DNA from: Rubripirellula reticaptiva
GTDB lineage: Bacteria; Planctomycetota; Planctomycetia; Pirellulales; Pirellulaceae
Assembly (NCBI RefSeq): GCF_007860175.1
Contig: NZ_SJPX01000003.1
Span: forward strand, 1,065,380 to 1,129,379
DNA length: 64,000 nucleotides
Direction of reading: 5' to 3'
Part shown: positions 25,615 to 35,789 of the stretch, one piece after another
How positions within the stretch are numbered: position 1 is the first letter of the stretch
Layout: each line of letters starts with the position of its first letter
Notes under the pieces: model-generated
Seen by the model: only the letters and a program-made list of their open reading frames with translations
Told to the model about the DNA's origin: nothing
Database searches by the model: none
Made by a program: the position numbers and the translations under genes

Positions 25615-26289
25615 TTACTGAGTCAGCCAACGCATGATTTCGGGCAAGTTAGTCAAATCATCTTGAACGGTTAGCGGTGATTCGCTTTCCAGTTGTTCTC
25701 GCGTCTGCCCGCCGGTGCAAACCGCGATGACTTTCGCTCCGATCGCATGTCCGCATCGAATATCGGCGACCGTGTCGCCAACCACGATCAAATCGTCGGC
25801 GGCTGCGGATCCGTAACGGGATACCAGTTCCGTGGCCGTGCGTTTGGCGAGTTCGTTGCGACAGGAATCGTGGTCACCGCCGAAAATGCCGCGAAAGAAA
25901 CCGCTCAGTTCAAAATGCTGCAACTTGTGTTGTCCGGTCTCATGAAAATTACCCGTCATCACATAGGGACGCAGCGACTGATCGCTGGCGACCTCCTTCA
26001 TCAGCGGAAGGACACCGGGCATTAATTCTCCGCCAACCTGGTTGAGCGTTTCCGGAAACAGACGAACATAGTGAGCACGTAGCCGATCACGGTTGGATTG
26101 GTTGTCGACCAATCCGTTCAACAGAAGTAGTTCGGTCAAAATCGATCGATCCGTTCGGCCACCAAATTGAATGCCAATATTCGGCGACTCGATCCCGAAT
26201 CCGTGATACATAGCCTGTCGCAATGTCGCCGCGCCGCCACTGTGAGTGACCAACAGGGTGCCGTCGATGTCGAAGAGAATCGTTTTCAT
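25615..26289 (-). CDS. HAD-family hydrolase (phosphoglycolate phosphatase-like)
   Basis: 224 residues. HAD motif I ILFDIDGTLL at the start with nucleophile Asp8, an alpha-helical cap (about 17-95), motif II VMTGNF, motif III Lys near RTATELVS and motif IV VVGDTVADIRCG. It resembles subfamily IA phosphatases such as Gph or beta-phosphoglucomutase, but the substrate cannot be assigned. Upstream of dinB on the same strand, so it may be cotranscribed. Confidence 0.9.
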   Translation of the reverse strand: MKTILFDIDGTLLVTHSGGAATLRQAMYHGFGIESPNIGIQFGGRTDRSILTELLLLNGLVDNQSNRDRLRAHYVRLFPETLNQVGGELMPGVLPLMKEVASDQSLRPYVMTGNFHETGQHKLQHFELSGFFRGIFGGDHDSCRNELAKRTATELVSRYGSAAADDLIVVGDTVADIRCGHAIGAKVIAVCTGGQTREQLESESPLTVQDDLTNLPEIMRWLTQ

Positions 26290-26534
26290 GCGCTAATGGT
26301 ACGCTTTTGTGGCGATCTTGTCGCCGAGCGTTTGGGGGGCCATTCGCACCCAATTCCAGACCGTATCCAAGCCGTGTACCCAGGCCGCGTCCGCCGCATG
26401 GGGCGTATTTGTTGGGCCACGGGTTCATGGGTGCTTCGGGCGTGTTACGAAGACGGGTAAGATGCGGTTAATCGCCTGAAACATTGACGACCGGGTGATT
26501 GCCGCTGACACGAAAGAGCTGGAAAGAGACATTC

Positions 26535-27338
26535 ATGACCGCAACTGCCGCCCAAGCTTCTGAGACAAAAGAATCGACCGAGGCCGTCGACAAGAGCAAT
26601 CCAAGGGTGCGGGAGATGTTTCGCCAGATCGCGCCGCGCTACGACAAGATGAACCACGTTCTGTCGTTAAATATTGACAAGTATTGGCGTGCCCAGGCCG
26701 TCAAACGCCTTCGCATGGTGCCCGGCCACCCGATTCTGGATACTTGTACGGGAACGGGTGATTTGGCAATTGCGATTTCCGCAAAAGCGGATCCGTCGGT
26801 TGAAGTCGTCGGCAGTGACTTTTGCCATGCGATGCTGGAAATCGCGAGAGAAAAACGAAACCCAGCCAAGTCCTCGTCCCGAATTGATTTCCTAGAAGCC
26901 GATTCCCAATCGTTGCCGTTCTCTGACGATACATTCCAGTGTGTGACGGTTGCGTTCGGATTGCGAAACGTGGCGGATACAGACAAGGGACTGCAAGAAA
27001 TGGCACGTGTTTGCTTGCCGGGTGGCCAAGTGATGGTTTTGGAGTTTTCGACGCCGCGGACGATCGGATTGAAACAGGCCTACGGTTTCTACTTTCGCAA
27101 CGTGCTGCCGCGAATTGGCCAGTGGTTCGCGCGTAACGACAAGTCGGCGTATGAGTACTTGCCCGAGTCGGTTGGGCAGTTTCCGGACGGGCAAGCGCTG
27201 GCCGATCGAATGACGGCCGCCGGGTTGATCGACGTGAAGTTCAAACCGTTGACGTTTGGTGTCGCGACCATTTACGAAGGTACCAAGCCGGGTGAGTTGC
27301 CAGCGCCAGGGATCCAAACGCCAGGGATCCAATCGTGA
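26535..27338 (+). CDS. ubiE: Demethylmenaquinone/ubiquinone C-methyltransferase
   Basis: SAM-dependent methyltransferase of the MenG/UbiE family; in planctomycetes it most likely completes menaquinone by C-methylation. 267 residues. Family signature [25 protein letters not shown] at the start, SAM-binding [37 protein letters not shown] and [13 protein letters not shown]. The ATG at 26535 is preferred to an upstream TTG (26499) because of GGAAAGAGA ahead of it and the conserved N-terminus. Its stop overlaps the ubiX start by four bases. Confidence 0.94.
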   Translation: MTATAAQASETKESTEAVDKSNPRVREMFRQIAPRYDKMNHVLSLNIDKYWRAQAVKRLRMVPGHPILDTCTGTGDLAIAISAKADPSVEVVGSDFCHAMLEIAREKRNPAKSSSRIDFLEADSQSLPFSDDTFQCVTVAFGLRNVADTDKGLQEMARVCLPGGQVMVLEFSTPRTIGLKQAYGFYFRNVLPRIGQWFARNDKSAYEYLPESVGQFPDGQALADRMTAAGLIDVKFKPLTFGVATIYEGTKPGELPAPGIQTPGIQS

Positions 27339-27997
27339 GCGAATCTCGACTGCCGATCGTGGTTGCGATCACGGGCGCGAGTGGCGCGATTTACGCTGCA
27401 CGTTTGGTCCAGTTGCTGTGTCGGACCGATCATGAAATCCATCTGACGATCAGTCTTAGTGGGGCAGCGGTGATCAAGCAGGAACTTGGATTGGCGTTGG
27501 ACGTTAGGCGACCCGATCTAGCCAGCCTGTTTGGGTACGTGCCGTCATGGACGACATCCGACGCGATCAAGTCGAACGCGGAATACGCGGCAAAAGTGTT
27601 TGCTGGTCGAGTTCGTTATCATCAGCACGATGACTTCATGACCCCGATCGCAAGCGGTTCGTTCCGAACACAAGCGATGGTAATTTGTCCGTGCAGTGGC
27701 AGCACACTTTCGGGAATCGCACGCGCTGCGGCATCAAATTTGGTCCAGCGAGCTGCCGAAGTCCATTTGAAAGAGCATCGCAAACTGGTGATCGTTCCTC
27801 GCGAGACACCAATGAGCGTTCTGCAGCTCGAAAACATGCACCGTATCGCGCAGGCAGGCGCGGTCGTGTTGCCCGCAATGCCGGGGTGGTACCACGGCGT
27901 CGAATCGCTCGACAGTCTGGTCGACTTCGTTGTATCGCGAATCCTCGATCAGATCGACGTCGACAATTCGCTGATGAAACGTTGGGGCGAAGCTTAA
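27335..27997 (+). CDS. ubiX: Flavin prenyltransferase UbiX
   Basis: Makes prenylated FMN, the cofactor of UbiD-type decarboxylases. 220 residues. [13 protein letters not shown] flavin-binding start, HHQHDDF-like region [28 protein letters not shown], and [36 protein letters not shown] motifs are all present. Starts with GTG overlapping the ubiE stop (GTGA), so the two are translationally coupled and probably act in the same quinone pathway. No ubiD is seen in the window. Confidence 0.95.
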   Translation: MSESRLPIVVAITGASGAIYAARLVQLLCRTDHEIHLTISLSGAAVIKQELGLALDVRRPDLASLFGYVPSWTTSDAIKSNAEYAAKVFAGRVRYHQHDDFMTPIASGSFRTQAMVICPCSGSTLSGIARAAASNLVQRAAEVHLKEHRKLVIVPRETPMSVLQLENMHRIAQAGAVVLPAMPGWYHGVESLDSLVDFVVSRILDQIDVDNSLMKRWGEA

Positions 27998-28054
27998 CGT
28001 TTCAAGAGAACGCAACCGCTGACCGAAATTTAAGCTGCCGCCGAATACACGCAA

Positions 28055-28405
28055 TCACTTGCGACGATAGGTGATTCGGTACTCGGTTTTGTCGGTCGTC
28101 GTTGCGGTCGCATGAGCGGTATGGATCTGGGCGTCGCCACGATTACCGTCATGAGCAGATGCGTTGTTTTGAATGTGCTCGTGAGTGACCAGCCCGATGA
28201 CGGTTTCTTCCTCTCGATCGATCACGTATCCACCCGGGAAATGCTCGTTCATCAACTCGACCGCTTTTTCACGGTTTCGTTCGCTGTTCGAGGGCATCGC
28301 AACAACGCCGACATCCGGATCTTTGAATACGTAACGCGCTGATGAACACCCAACGAATCCACAGACCACCGCGATTGCGGCGGCAAGAACGAAGCGTCGC
28401 TCCAT
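28055..28405 (-). CDS. Small putative lipoprotein
   Basis: 116 residues. A lipoprotein signal is visible: MERR, a hydrophobic core to residue 19, then FVGC with Cys20 as the acylation site followed by SS. The mature part has an Arg/Glu/Lys-rich helix (NSERNREKAVELMNEHFPGG) and a beta-rich end (TVIGLVTHE, KTEYRITYRRK). No known domain recognised. It is downstream of the UDP-glucuronate decarboxylase gene on the same strand with a 42-base gap, so it may be cotranscribed. Function unknown. Confidence 0.75.
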   Translation of the reverse strand: MERRFVLAAAIAVVCGFVGCSSARYVFKDPDVGVVAMPSNSERNREKAVELMNEHFPGGYVIDREEETVIGLVTHEHIQNNASAHDGNRGDAQIHTAHATATTTDKTEYRITYRRK

Positions 28406-28447
28406 GACGATTTCTTCCTCTCAACTAACAATGATCGGTTCAGCGGG

Positions 28448-29416
28448 CTACGAATAGTTGGGCGTTGGTGGGCGATAGTCGCCAAGATCGATTGAATTGA
28501 ACCAGTCGATTGTCTTTTGAAGTCCTTCGGCTAGCGGAATCTTAGGTTCCCAGCCAAGTTTCTCTTTGGCTAGTGAAATGTCCGGTCGGCGGCGAGTCGG
28601 GTCGTCGGCCGGTAATGGACGGGTCACTAATTTGCTCTTTGAACCTGACAGTGCGATCACTTGCTCGGCAAGTTCGCGAATCGTGAATTCAACCGGGTTA
28701 CCGATGTTCACAGGCCCCACAAAATCATCGACGTTCATCATCGACATGATCGCGTTGCAAAGATCGTCGCGATAGCAGAACGATCGAGTTTGGGATCCAT
28801 CGCCGAAAATGGTGATGTCTGTGCCCGCCATCGCTTGGCGAATGAAGTTCGACACGACTCGGCCATCGTACGGATGCATTCGTGGGCCGTAGGTGTTGAA
28901 GATCCGTACAATTCGAACGTCTACTTTGTTGCTGCGGTGATAGTCCATGAACAACGTTTCGGCGACCCGCTTGCCTTCGTCGTAACAGGCGCGAGGGCCG
29001 ATTGGATTGACACTGCCGCGATAGCTTTCAACTTGTGGGTGCACTTCGGGGTCGCCATAGACTTCGCTTGTGCTAGCCTGCAAAATTCTAGCCCCGCAAC
29101 GTTTTGCAACGCCCAACATGTTGATCGACCCCAGGACGCTAGTCTTGATCGTTTTAATGGGGTTGTATTGGTAGTGGCCCGGGGCGGCGGGACAGGCCAT
29201 GTTGTAGATCTGGTCGACCTCTAGGAAGATCGGCAGTGTCACGTCGTGGCGAATCAGTTCGAAATTCGGACGATCCAACAGGTGAACGACGTTCGATTTT
29301 TGGCTGGTAAAGAAATTATCCAGACAAATGACGTCGTGCCCTTCGTTAACCAATCGTTCACAAAGGTACGAACCGAGGAAGCCGGCGCCGCCGGTGACGA
29401 GAATCCGTTGAATCAT
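28448..29416 (-). CDS. UDP-glucuronate decarboxylase (UDP-xylose synthase)-like SDR
   Basis: Extended short-chain dehydrogenase converting UDP-glucuronate to UDP-xylose for surface polysaccharide. 322 residues from the ATG at 29416. NAD-binding [10 protein letters not shown] at residues 8-17, then the UXS-typical [21 protein letters not shown], catalytic Ser/Thr in [11 protein letters not shown], and YxxxK in [31 protein letters not shown] is characteristic of the family. A longer frame to 29455 adds non-conserved residues and is rejected. The neighbouring lipoprotein gene is on the same strand. Confidence 0.93.
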   Translation of the reverse strand: MIQRILVTGGAGFLGSYLCERLVNEGHDVICLDNFFTSQKSNVVHLLDRPNFELIRHDVTLPIFLEVDQIYNMACPAAPGHYQYNPIKTIKTSVLGSINMLGVAKRCGARILQASTSEVYGDPEVHPQVESYRGSVNPIGPRACYDEGKRVAETLFMDYHRSNKVDVRIVRIFNTYGPRMHPYDGRVVSNFIRQAMAGTDITIFGDGSQTRSFCYRDDLCNAIMSMMNVDDFVGPVNIGNPVEFTIRELAEQVIALSGSKSKLVTRPLPADDPTRRRPDISLAKEKLGWEPKIPLAEGLQKTIDWFNSIDLGDYRPPTPNYS

Positions 29417-29551
29417 GACTAGCCGAGATCGTAGAACAGGTGATCGAAAACGCACAGACAGAAGCGTAGTCGATTAGGCCGTTTACAGAAATATGAACTG
29501 ATGATTCAGCGGATTTGGGGCCAGAATGACTCGAATGGCCCCGTTTAGGAC

Positions 29552-30919
29552 TTACGCAAGTTCCGTTAAACGTCCACTACTGTCACCGATCGACTCAGCC
29601 GGCGTGCCCATTCCGTCCAGCATCGAAAGGAACAGATTGCCCATCGGGCGTTCAGATTTCGGCTGGATGAACCGGCCAGTTTTGAAACTTCCGCCACCAC
29701 CACCCGCCAAAACAATGGGTAAGTCGCCGTGATCATGGCGATTTCCGTCACTGATTCCGCTGCCGTAAAGCACCATGGATTGGTCCAACAAAGTACCGCC
29801 GCTAGGATCGGAAATCGAATCCAGTTTGTTCAAGAAATACGCAAACTGTTCGACCAAGTAGCGATCAACGTTGCGAAGGTTCTCGACCAAGTCTTCACTG
29901 TTACGGTGATGGCTCATTTGATGGTGTCCTTCTTTGACACCAATTTCGGTGTACCGCCGACTACCGCCTGCGTTATCCAGCATCAAAGTTGCCACACGTG
30001 TCGTGTCGGTTTGGAAACCGAGTGCCATCAAGTCGTACATCAACCGAGCGTGTTCGCGGAACGCTTCGACGCGGCCAAAGGGAACCTTCAAATCGGGCAT
30101 CGCCTTCTGGTCATCTTCTTCGGCACGCACAATCCGCGTTTCGATTTCTCGAACGCTTGTGAAATACTCGTCTAGTTTGCGTTTGTCCGACTGTCCGACT
30201 TTCTTCATTAGTCGCTCAGCATCGACTCGCACCACGTCCAGAATGCTTTGACGCTCGACATTGCGTTTGCGATTCTCGTTGGCGTTTCCCTTGCTGAACA
30301 TTCGCTCGAATGCCAACCGCGGCGTAATCTCTTTTGGCATCGGCTGAGTTTCGTTGCGCCAAGAAATGTTTGACGAGTAGGCACAGCTGTAGCCTGAGTC
30401 GCAGCTTCCGCCGCCGCGATTGGTTTCCAATCCAAGTTCAATCGACGGCAACCGAGTTTGGTTGGCCAGATGAGTTGCCGCGACTTGGTCTACCGATATG
30501 CCAAGCCGGATGTTGCCGCTGGTCTTAACCGGCCGAGCAGCTGTCAGAAAAGTGGACCCGCCGCGTGCGTGATCGCCTGCACCATCGCCGTTCGCACGTC
30601 CATTTTCGTGAGCCAAGTTCGTGATCACGTTGATCTTTGACTTCAACGACTCCAGCGGTTTGAGTGTCCGCGAGAGTTGCCAGTCGTTTTCGGTTCCGGT
30701 CGGTTTCCAATCGGGCATGATCGCCCCGTTTGGAAAGAAGATCATCGCCATGCGTTTAGGCGATTTGGTTTCGCCTGCAGCAAACGCGCTTTTGGCCATC
30801 GGCGTCATGGATTCCAGCATTGGCAAACCCAAGGCCATTCCCGTACCACGCAGTAGCGTCCGGCGGCTGAGCTTTGCACCCGACATCGAACCGGCATTGT
30901 TAGTCGTTGGATCATTCAT
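29552..30919 (-). CDS. DUF1552 family secreted protein
   Basis: 455 residues. The twin-arginine-type N-terminus SRRTLLRGTGMALGLPMLESM suggests Tat export. The body has the planctomycete DUF1552 features KRMAMIFFPNGAIMPDW, GDHARGGSTFLTA and the C-terminal YGSGISDGNRHDHGDLPIVLAGGGGG, which has metal-binding His/Asp character similar to DUF1501/alkaline-phosphatase folds. Activity is unknown. It begins one base after the stop of the upstream DUF1592 haem-type gene, an almost invariant pairing in this phylum, so the products probably work together outside the cytoplasm. Confidence 0.92.
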   Translation of the reverse strand: MNDPTTNNAGSMSGAKLSRRTLLRGTGMALGLPMLESMTPMAKSAFAAGETKSPKRMAMIFFPNGAIMPDWKPTGTENDWQLSRTLKPLESLKSKINVITNLAHENGRANGDGAGDHARGGSTFLTAARPVKTSGNIRLGISVDQVAATHLANQTRLPSIELGLETNRGGGSCDSGYSCAYSSNISWRNETQPMPKEITPRLAFERMFSKGNANENRKRNVERQSILDVVRVDAERLMKKVGQSDKRKLDEYFTSVREIETRIVRAEEDDQKAMPDLKVPFGRVEAFREHARLMYDLMALGFQTDTTRVATLMLDNAGGSRRYTEIGVKEGHHQMSHHRNSEDLVENLRNVDRYLVEQFAYFLNKLDSISDPSGGTLLDQSMVLYGSGISDGNRHDHGDLPIVLAGGGGGSFKTGRFIQPKSERPMGNLFLSMLDGMGTPAESIGDSSGRLTELA

Positions 30920-30920
30920 T

Positions 30921-33440
30921 TCAGTTCAATTCCGTTTCAAGGTTCGTGTTTGAATTCGAATGCGCGGACGTGGTGGTCTCGTTACCTGGTTCGATCCAGT
31001 CATAGTACTGGAACGGCGGGCTGAGGATCGTTTCAAAGATCAAGTCGCCAAATCTAAAATCGTTCTTAGCGGTCTTTTCGATGATCGCATCAATCGTGCA
31101 GCGATCCGAAGGCGTCAATTCGCGTCCCAATGCAAACGTTAGCAATCGCGAAGTCGCTGTCCTTGCGAACGACTCGGACTCCGTCGAGCCCAACAATTTG
31201 CTTAGTTCGACCGCTCCATTGAAATTGCGTCGACCTGGCATTTCGCCGCTCGCATCGATCGGCTTACCGCCATCGGTCGTACGGAAACGCCCGACGGCAT
31301 CGAATTCTTCGAGCCCAAATCCCAACTGATCCATCACCCGGTGGCATGACGCACACGACGGATCAGATCGGTGTTGTTCGAGTTGCTCGCGAAAACTTAG
31401 ACCTGCGGAAGACGTTTTTGCTTCATCAATCTGTGGAACACCGGGCGGTGGTTCCGGCGGAGGCGTGCCGAGTACGTTTTCCAGAATCCACTTTCCTCGG
31501 CCGACTGGTGAAGTTCGGTTTGGGTTGCTCGTCAGTGTCAAAACACTGGCGTGCGACAGGACACCTCGCCGTGGCATTCCGTCGAGAGAGACTTTTTCGA
31601 ACTTATCGTTCTTCAGCTTCGAAACAATCTCTTTCGGCATCGCATAATGTTTTGCCAAGTCCGCGTTTAAGTAAGAATAGTCTGCGGTCAGCAATTCACT
31701 GGCTGGACGATTCATTCGCAGGACATGGTCAAAGACCAGTTCGGTTTCTTTGGCCATTGCCGCCTTGAGCGCAGGTCCAAACGTCTTGAACTGAGTCGTG
31801 TCGGCTTCGTGTTCGGCTAATTTTCGCACGCCCAACCACTGTGACGCGAACTCGGACGCCAGCGAATTTGATTTTGGATCTTTCAACATCCTTTCGATTT
31901 GTTTCGGGATTTCCTTTGGCGTCAGCTTCCCGCGATCAGCCAGATCTAGCAGCGTTTCATCCGGCATGCTGCTCCACAAAAAATACGAAAGTCGCGTTGC
32001 CAATTGGTGCTGGGTTAGTGCCACCGGATCGGATGCGTTGTTCTGTTTTGCGAGTTCATCTTCGTCGGGTGTTTCGACTCGGAAAAGAAAACGGGGAGAC
32101 ACCAGCACGGCGGCGACCGAAATTTGCAAGCCGCGGTAATAGCTTTCACCCCGCTCCTTCGCCTCCAGCGCCAAGTCCGCATACCTTGCCACTTCTTCGT
32201 CTGATACCGGCCCGCGGAAAGCGCGTCGCATCAGCGGTCGCAAACATTCTTCCGCAGATTCATCAACGTCATACCAACTGCTGCCACGGCGCGGCGCGAC
32301 TTTGCGAACAATCATCTTTTGCGTTGGCGGAAAGGCTTCGTCGGGTAACTTGGCCGGACCAGTCAAGCTCATGCTTCGAAACATGACCGAATACTCGCCC
32401 AAGTCGATGTCGCGATCAGGTTTTCGCGGTGTCTTTAGTGCGTCCGTGGTCGACTTGACCCAGTCCGGGTCAAGCGAGTCGAAGTCTTTTCGATAGGTCT
32501 TGCCGATTTGAAGCGGTTCATCTTTATCGAAATAACAGATCATCAATCGCCGACGCCCGGCGGCAAGGTTTACTTTGATTTGCCCGCTGCTGGCTCCACC
32601 GCCGCCGCCGAAGTAGCCGAGCTTCATCGTACCGACGAGCTTGCCGGCATCGTCGAAGACAGCTGCAATTCTGTCTCCGGATTTCTTTTCTGAAACGCCG
32701 CCGCGAAATTTCAGCAAGTATTCGCCTGGCATTTTCACATCAAAGTTTGCCCAAACAAAACTGTCGGGCTTCATGAATCGGCCAAAGAAACTGCCGACCT
32801 TCAAGTCGCCGTGACTAAGCAGTTGGTCGCTGGGGCGGTCTTCGTCAAGTTTTGCGATCGTTTCGGGGTCCACAATCACCGCCGCCGCAACTTGCTCGGC
32901 CGCCGTAAGGTACTTCTCGATCATCAACGGAGACATCGACATCACGTCGCCGTTGTTGTCAAAACCAGCACCGGTTTCGTCGGATGGAAATTGATCGGCG
33001 GGACGCAAATCCATACCAAACAAATCGCGAATTGTATTGTTGTATTCGGTTCGATTGAGTCGCCGTGCAGTCACCTTTCCGGGACGTGGACGCAGATCAC
33101 AGGAAACCGCAAACATCGTTTCGTCCAGCGACTTGACCAGAGCTTTACGTTCCTGGTCGGTGGGCAGGTCCGAGTCTTCCGGTGGCATGGCGCCAAAACG
33201 CACCATTTCCAGAACCCGTTGCATCGAGTTGGCACCGCCGTCGACGTCGTCGAAATTCTCGAAGCTGGAAAGATCCCATTCGGCTTCGGCGTTGTCCGCG
33301 TTGTGGCAGTCGATGCAGTATTTCTGCAGCAATGGCCAACCGACAGTTTTCCAGTCATTCGTTTCCGCGACCGTTGTTTGATCGTGTGACAAAAATGCCA
33401 CGATCAATGCGGCAAGCGAAACGATTCGAAAATCGATCAC
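30921..33440 (-). CDS. DUF1587/DUF1592/DUF1588/DUF1585 cytochrome c-like secreted protein
   Basis: 839 residues with an N-terminal signal peptide (about 1-25). A first haem motif CIDCH lies near residue 42 in a PSD1-type cytochrome domain (FGAMPPEDSDLPTDQERK). The DUF1587 region (ARRLNRTEYNNTIRDLFG), carbohydrate-binding-like central part, DUF1592 (QLATRLSYFLWSSMPD), DUF1588 (RGVLSHASVLTLTSNPNRTSPVGRG) follow. Near the end are a second haem motif CASCH and DUF1585 (FALGRELTPSDRCTID). These proteins are planctomycete-typical and of unproven function, perhaps oxidative metabolism of polymers. First gene of a two-gene operon with DUF1552. Confidence 0.93.
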   Translation of the reverse strand: MIDFRIVSLAALIVAFLSHDQTTVAETNDWKTVGWPLLQKYCIDCHNADNAEAEWDLSSFENFDDVDGGANSMQRVLEMVRFGAMPPEDSDLPTDQERKALVKSLDETMFAVSCDLRPRPGKVTARRLNRTEYNNTIRDLFGMDLRPADQFPSDETGAGFDNNGDVMSMSPLMIEKYLTAAEQVAAAVIVDPETIAKLDEDRPSDQLLSHGDLKVGSFFGRFMKPDSFVWANFDVKMPGEYLLKFRGGVSEKKSGDRIAAVFDDAGKLVGTMKLGYFGGGGGASSGQIKVNLAAGRRRLMICYFDKDEPLQIGKTYRKDFDSLDPDWVKSTTDALKTPRKPDRDIDLGEYSVMFRSMSLTGPAKLPDEAFPPTQKMIVRKVAPRRGSSWYDVDESAEECLRPLMRRAFRGPVSDEEVARYADLALEAKERGESYYRGLQISVAAVLVSPRFLFRVETPDEDELAKQNNASDPVALTQHQLATRLSYFLWSSMPDETLLDLADRGKLTPKEIPKQIERMLKDPKSNSLASEFASQWLGVRKLAEHEADTTQFKTFGPALKAAMAKETELVFDHVLRMNRPASELLTADYSYLNADLAKHYAMPKEIVSKLKNDKFEKVSLDGMPRRGVLSHASVLTLTSNPNRTSPVGRGKWILENVLGTPPPEPPPGVPQIDEAKTSSAGLSFREQLEQHRSDPSCASCHRVMDQLGFGLEEFDAVGRFRTTDGGKPIDASGEMPGRRNFNGAVELSKLLGSTESESFARTATSRLLTFALGRELTPSDRCTIDAIIEKTAKNDFRFGDLIFETILSPPFQYYDWIEPGNETTTSAHSNSNTNLETELN

Positions 33441-33716
33441 AGCGGCGGAGCCTTGTGGTGAGTGGCTGCACCGATTCGATGTCGGTCAGTCAACTTCTGT
33501 AAGGAAGATGCTGTGAGACGACAGGTTCGAAGGCACGACGCCAGCGGTTTTGGTGGGGAAGAATGGTGGGACGCTGAAATACAACGCTGCACTCATTATA
33601 GGGAAAATTCCCCCGTTGACCAGATGAAACTCGCCACCAAATCGTCGCGAAGCCCAGTGGTCAACCTGAATCAGGCGGACCCGCGCGTCGACTCGAACCG
33701 CAATTTAGACCGCTAC

Positions 33717-34181
33717 TTACACGCCGAAAACGCTAGCAGATTCTTCGATTTTACGTTTCAGTTCTGTATTTTCGCTCTTCAGCTCTTCCAATTGAGCCAG
33801 AACGATGTTGAAGTCGTCGGCGGCTTCCAACCAAAAATCGCCGGTGCGGAACTTGATCGGGCCAGTTTCTTTGTTCTGGGCCAGTGATCGCAAGGCGGTG
33901 CGTAGGCGGTACATCGGGCCGGCAAATCGGTTGCTCAGTTTCAGCGAGTCACGCAGGAAGACGGGCAACAGCATCAACATCACAAGGATAATTGGCGTCT
34001 GAGCCTTCAGCGACGACCAAGCGGAATCCAAAAGTGGTTGATCACCAGCGGTGAAGATCACGCGGACCAGGGTGCTAATTGCAACCAAACAGACCAGAAA
34101 CATCGTCCAGTGGCCGGCCAATCGTCCGGCAATCGTCCATTGAACTTTTGGATCTACAAGGATTCTTGAGCGTTCGTACAT
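33717..34181 (-). CDS. Small membrane protein with HAMP-like region and coiled coil
   Basis: 154 residues. Two transmembrane helices (about 22-45 and 61-77) flank a short exported loop. The cytosolic part after helix 2 has HAMP-like character (RFAGPMYRLRTALRSLAQ, with the Pro typical of the first HAMP helix) and ends in a coiled coil (LAQLEELKSENTELKRKIEE). No kinase or receptor output domain follows. It may be a stand-alone signalling or adaptor protein. The ATG at 34181 is chosen; a frame to 34400 adds low-complexity, non-hydrophobic sequence. Function unknown. Confidence 0.75.
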   Translation of the reverse strand: MYERSRILVDPKVQWTIAGRLAGHWTMFLVCLVAISTLVRVIFTAGDQPLLDSAWSSLKAQTPIILVMLMLLPVFLRDSLKLSNRFAGPMYRLRTALRSLAQNKETGPIKFRTGDFWLEAADDFNIVLAQLEELKSENTELKRKIEESASVFGV

Positions 34182-34505
34182 TGCTTGTCTGCTGTTAAGT
34201 AAATGTCTGCGAATTTGTGAAGCAGGGCCGTCGTTGCCGTTGGTCCCGATTCCGTCCGTACAAAACCGTAGCTTTCGGATCGTGAAACTGACGTTGGTTT
34301 TTTTGATTCTCTTCAAGTTCCTCAAAAGGCGGTGCTGCAGGCCCCCCTGTGAATCGTCACATTCGGAACGACCGGCTTGATCCGAGGCCGATTGAAACAA
34401 TCGTGCTGGCGCCGGCCGGGTAGCCGGGACAGTAGCGAGTGATGTGCCGATTGTTTCAGATGCCCGGTTGCAAGTATCGAAACGAATAGACGAAGCGAAA
34501 AAAAC
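34182..34505. other. Divergent intergenic region
   Basis: 324 bases between the HAMP-like membrane protein gene and the cysteine-repeat secreted protein gene. No further gene and no clear regulatory motif recognised. Confidence 0.4.
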
Positions 34506-35681
34506 ATGAGTGCGATCGAAACGAAAGACCTTTGCTGCACCGAAGTCCGTTCGGCTCCCCGGATGCTTCGGTCCCGTGTGGCCAGTTTGGCTACGATCGG
34601 CTTCGGCTTAGGGATCTCGATGGCTTCTGCGATCTGCCTCGATGCGAACGCAGAGGAATATCATCCGATTGAACGAGCCGGACGCTGGTCCGGAATCGGA
34701 TGGGGCGATGGATATCATGCCTGCAAGAGTTCCGGCGTCGGTATTTGCAGCGACCTGCCGCCCCGGTCCTATTCCGCCACCTTCGGTGACCAGACGTCTC
34801 GAGGTAACGCTCATGCGCACGGAGCCAATCGGTCGGACCGTTACCCGACCTTTTATGATCGATTTGACGCAGGCCAGATCGTCGAGTGCAATTCGGTCGG
34901 TTGTGCTACGACTCTGTGTGATTCGGCAGGCTGTGACTCGGTACGTTGCGACTCTAATGGCTGTGATGCGGTCGGATACGGGACGGCGACAAGGGGCAAC
35001 GAGTTCGGATACAACTCACCGGGCATTGAATCGGCAGGACGCGGTGCTGTCGCAGAGTATTCGGTCGAACGTGAATCAGTTGCGCGTCAGCCAGCTGCAC
35101 GCGACGCATCGAAACAGCTTGCGAACAATGGCGATGTTTTTTGGTTTGGTTCTGCGAACCAGGACTCCGTTTCCAATCCTTCCTACGAAATGAACTTCGG
35201 CGAGCACACCTCGCGATCATCCGATTCAGTGCCTTCGTACGCGTCTGCGAAGATTGCTACAGCAGTTGATCCGATCTTGGAAAAGTCCTTGGCGATGGAT
35301 CCAGGCGAACTGACTTTGGCGACTCCGGAACCGCTTCAGAAGCCAATGATTCGGCCGACTGAATCTAAGACGTTGCTGTTGCCACCGGTTCAGCAAATCG
35401 CCCGCCAAGAACAGGAAGTCGTGAAGCTGCCAATCACGGTTCGATCAAGCGATAGCCCTGCGCGAATTGAATTGCAAGTCATCGCCGAGAATGTGGAGGC
35501 AACGTCGACTCGGGATGCCATTGCCAGCACCGCGCCTGTGAGGACAGCGGTGGCAAAGCCAAGCCGTCTAGCTCGACCGACTCGAATCCCGTTTACCCAA
35601 GCAACGGTCGAAGCGACCAGCGATTCCACAGGTGATGGGATGTGGTTGAAGCCTGCGACGAACAATCCATTCGTCAAATAA
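34506..35681 (+). CDS. Secreted protein with cysteine-every-fifth-residue repeat
   Basis: 391 residues. A long N-terminal region ending in a hydrophobic stretch (LATIGFGLGISMASAICLDANA, about 28-49) looks like a signal peptide. Residues 128-153 contain six cysteines spaced exactly five apart (C128, C133, C138, C143, C148, C153) in units such as CDSAG and CDSNG. A further cysteine pair lies near 73-81. The rest is low-complexity Ser/Ala/Arg-rich with a Pro/Thr-rich C-terminus (RPTRIPFTQATVEA). No domain recognised. Possibly a cell-surface or cell-wall protein; planctomycetes have cysteine-rich envelope proteins, which is context only. Confidence 0.75.
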   Translation: MSAIETKDLCCTEVRSAPRMLRSRVASLATIGFGLGISMASAICLDANAEEYHPIERAGRWSGIGWGDGYHACKSSGVGICSDLPPRSYSATFGDQTSRGNAHAHGANRSDRYPTFYDRFDAGQIVECNSVGCATTLCDSAGCDSVRCDSNGCDAVGYGTATRGNEFGYNSPGIESAGRGAVAEYSVERESVARQPAARDASKQLANNGDVFWFGSANQDSVSNPSYEMNFGEHTSRSSDSVPSYASAKIATAVDPILEKSLAMDPGELTLATPEPLQKPMIRPTESKTLLLPPVQQIARQEQEVVKLPITVRSSDSPARIELQVIAENVEATSTRDAIASTAPVRTAVAKPSRLARPTRIPFTQATVEATSDSTGDGMWLKPATNNPFVK

Positions 35682-35789
35682 GGTCGTGCAGTTTCTTAGT
35701 CGTTTTCTTTCTGGCGCTTAGCTCACTCTGCACTCTTCAACGAGAGTGTGAATTGAAATGGCATGACACGTTGCTGTCGGAGAATTTGG

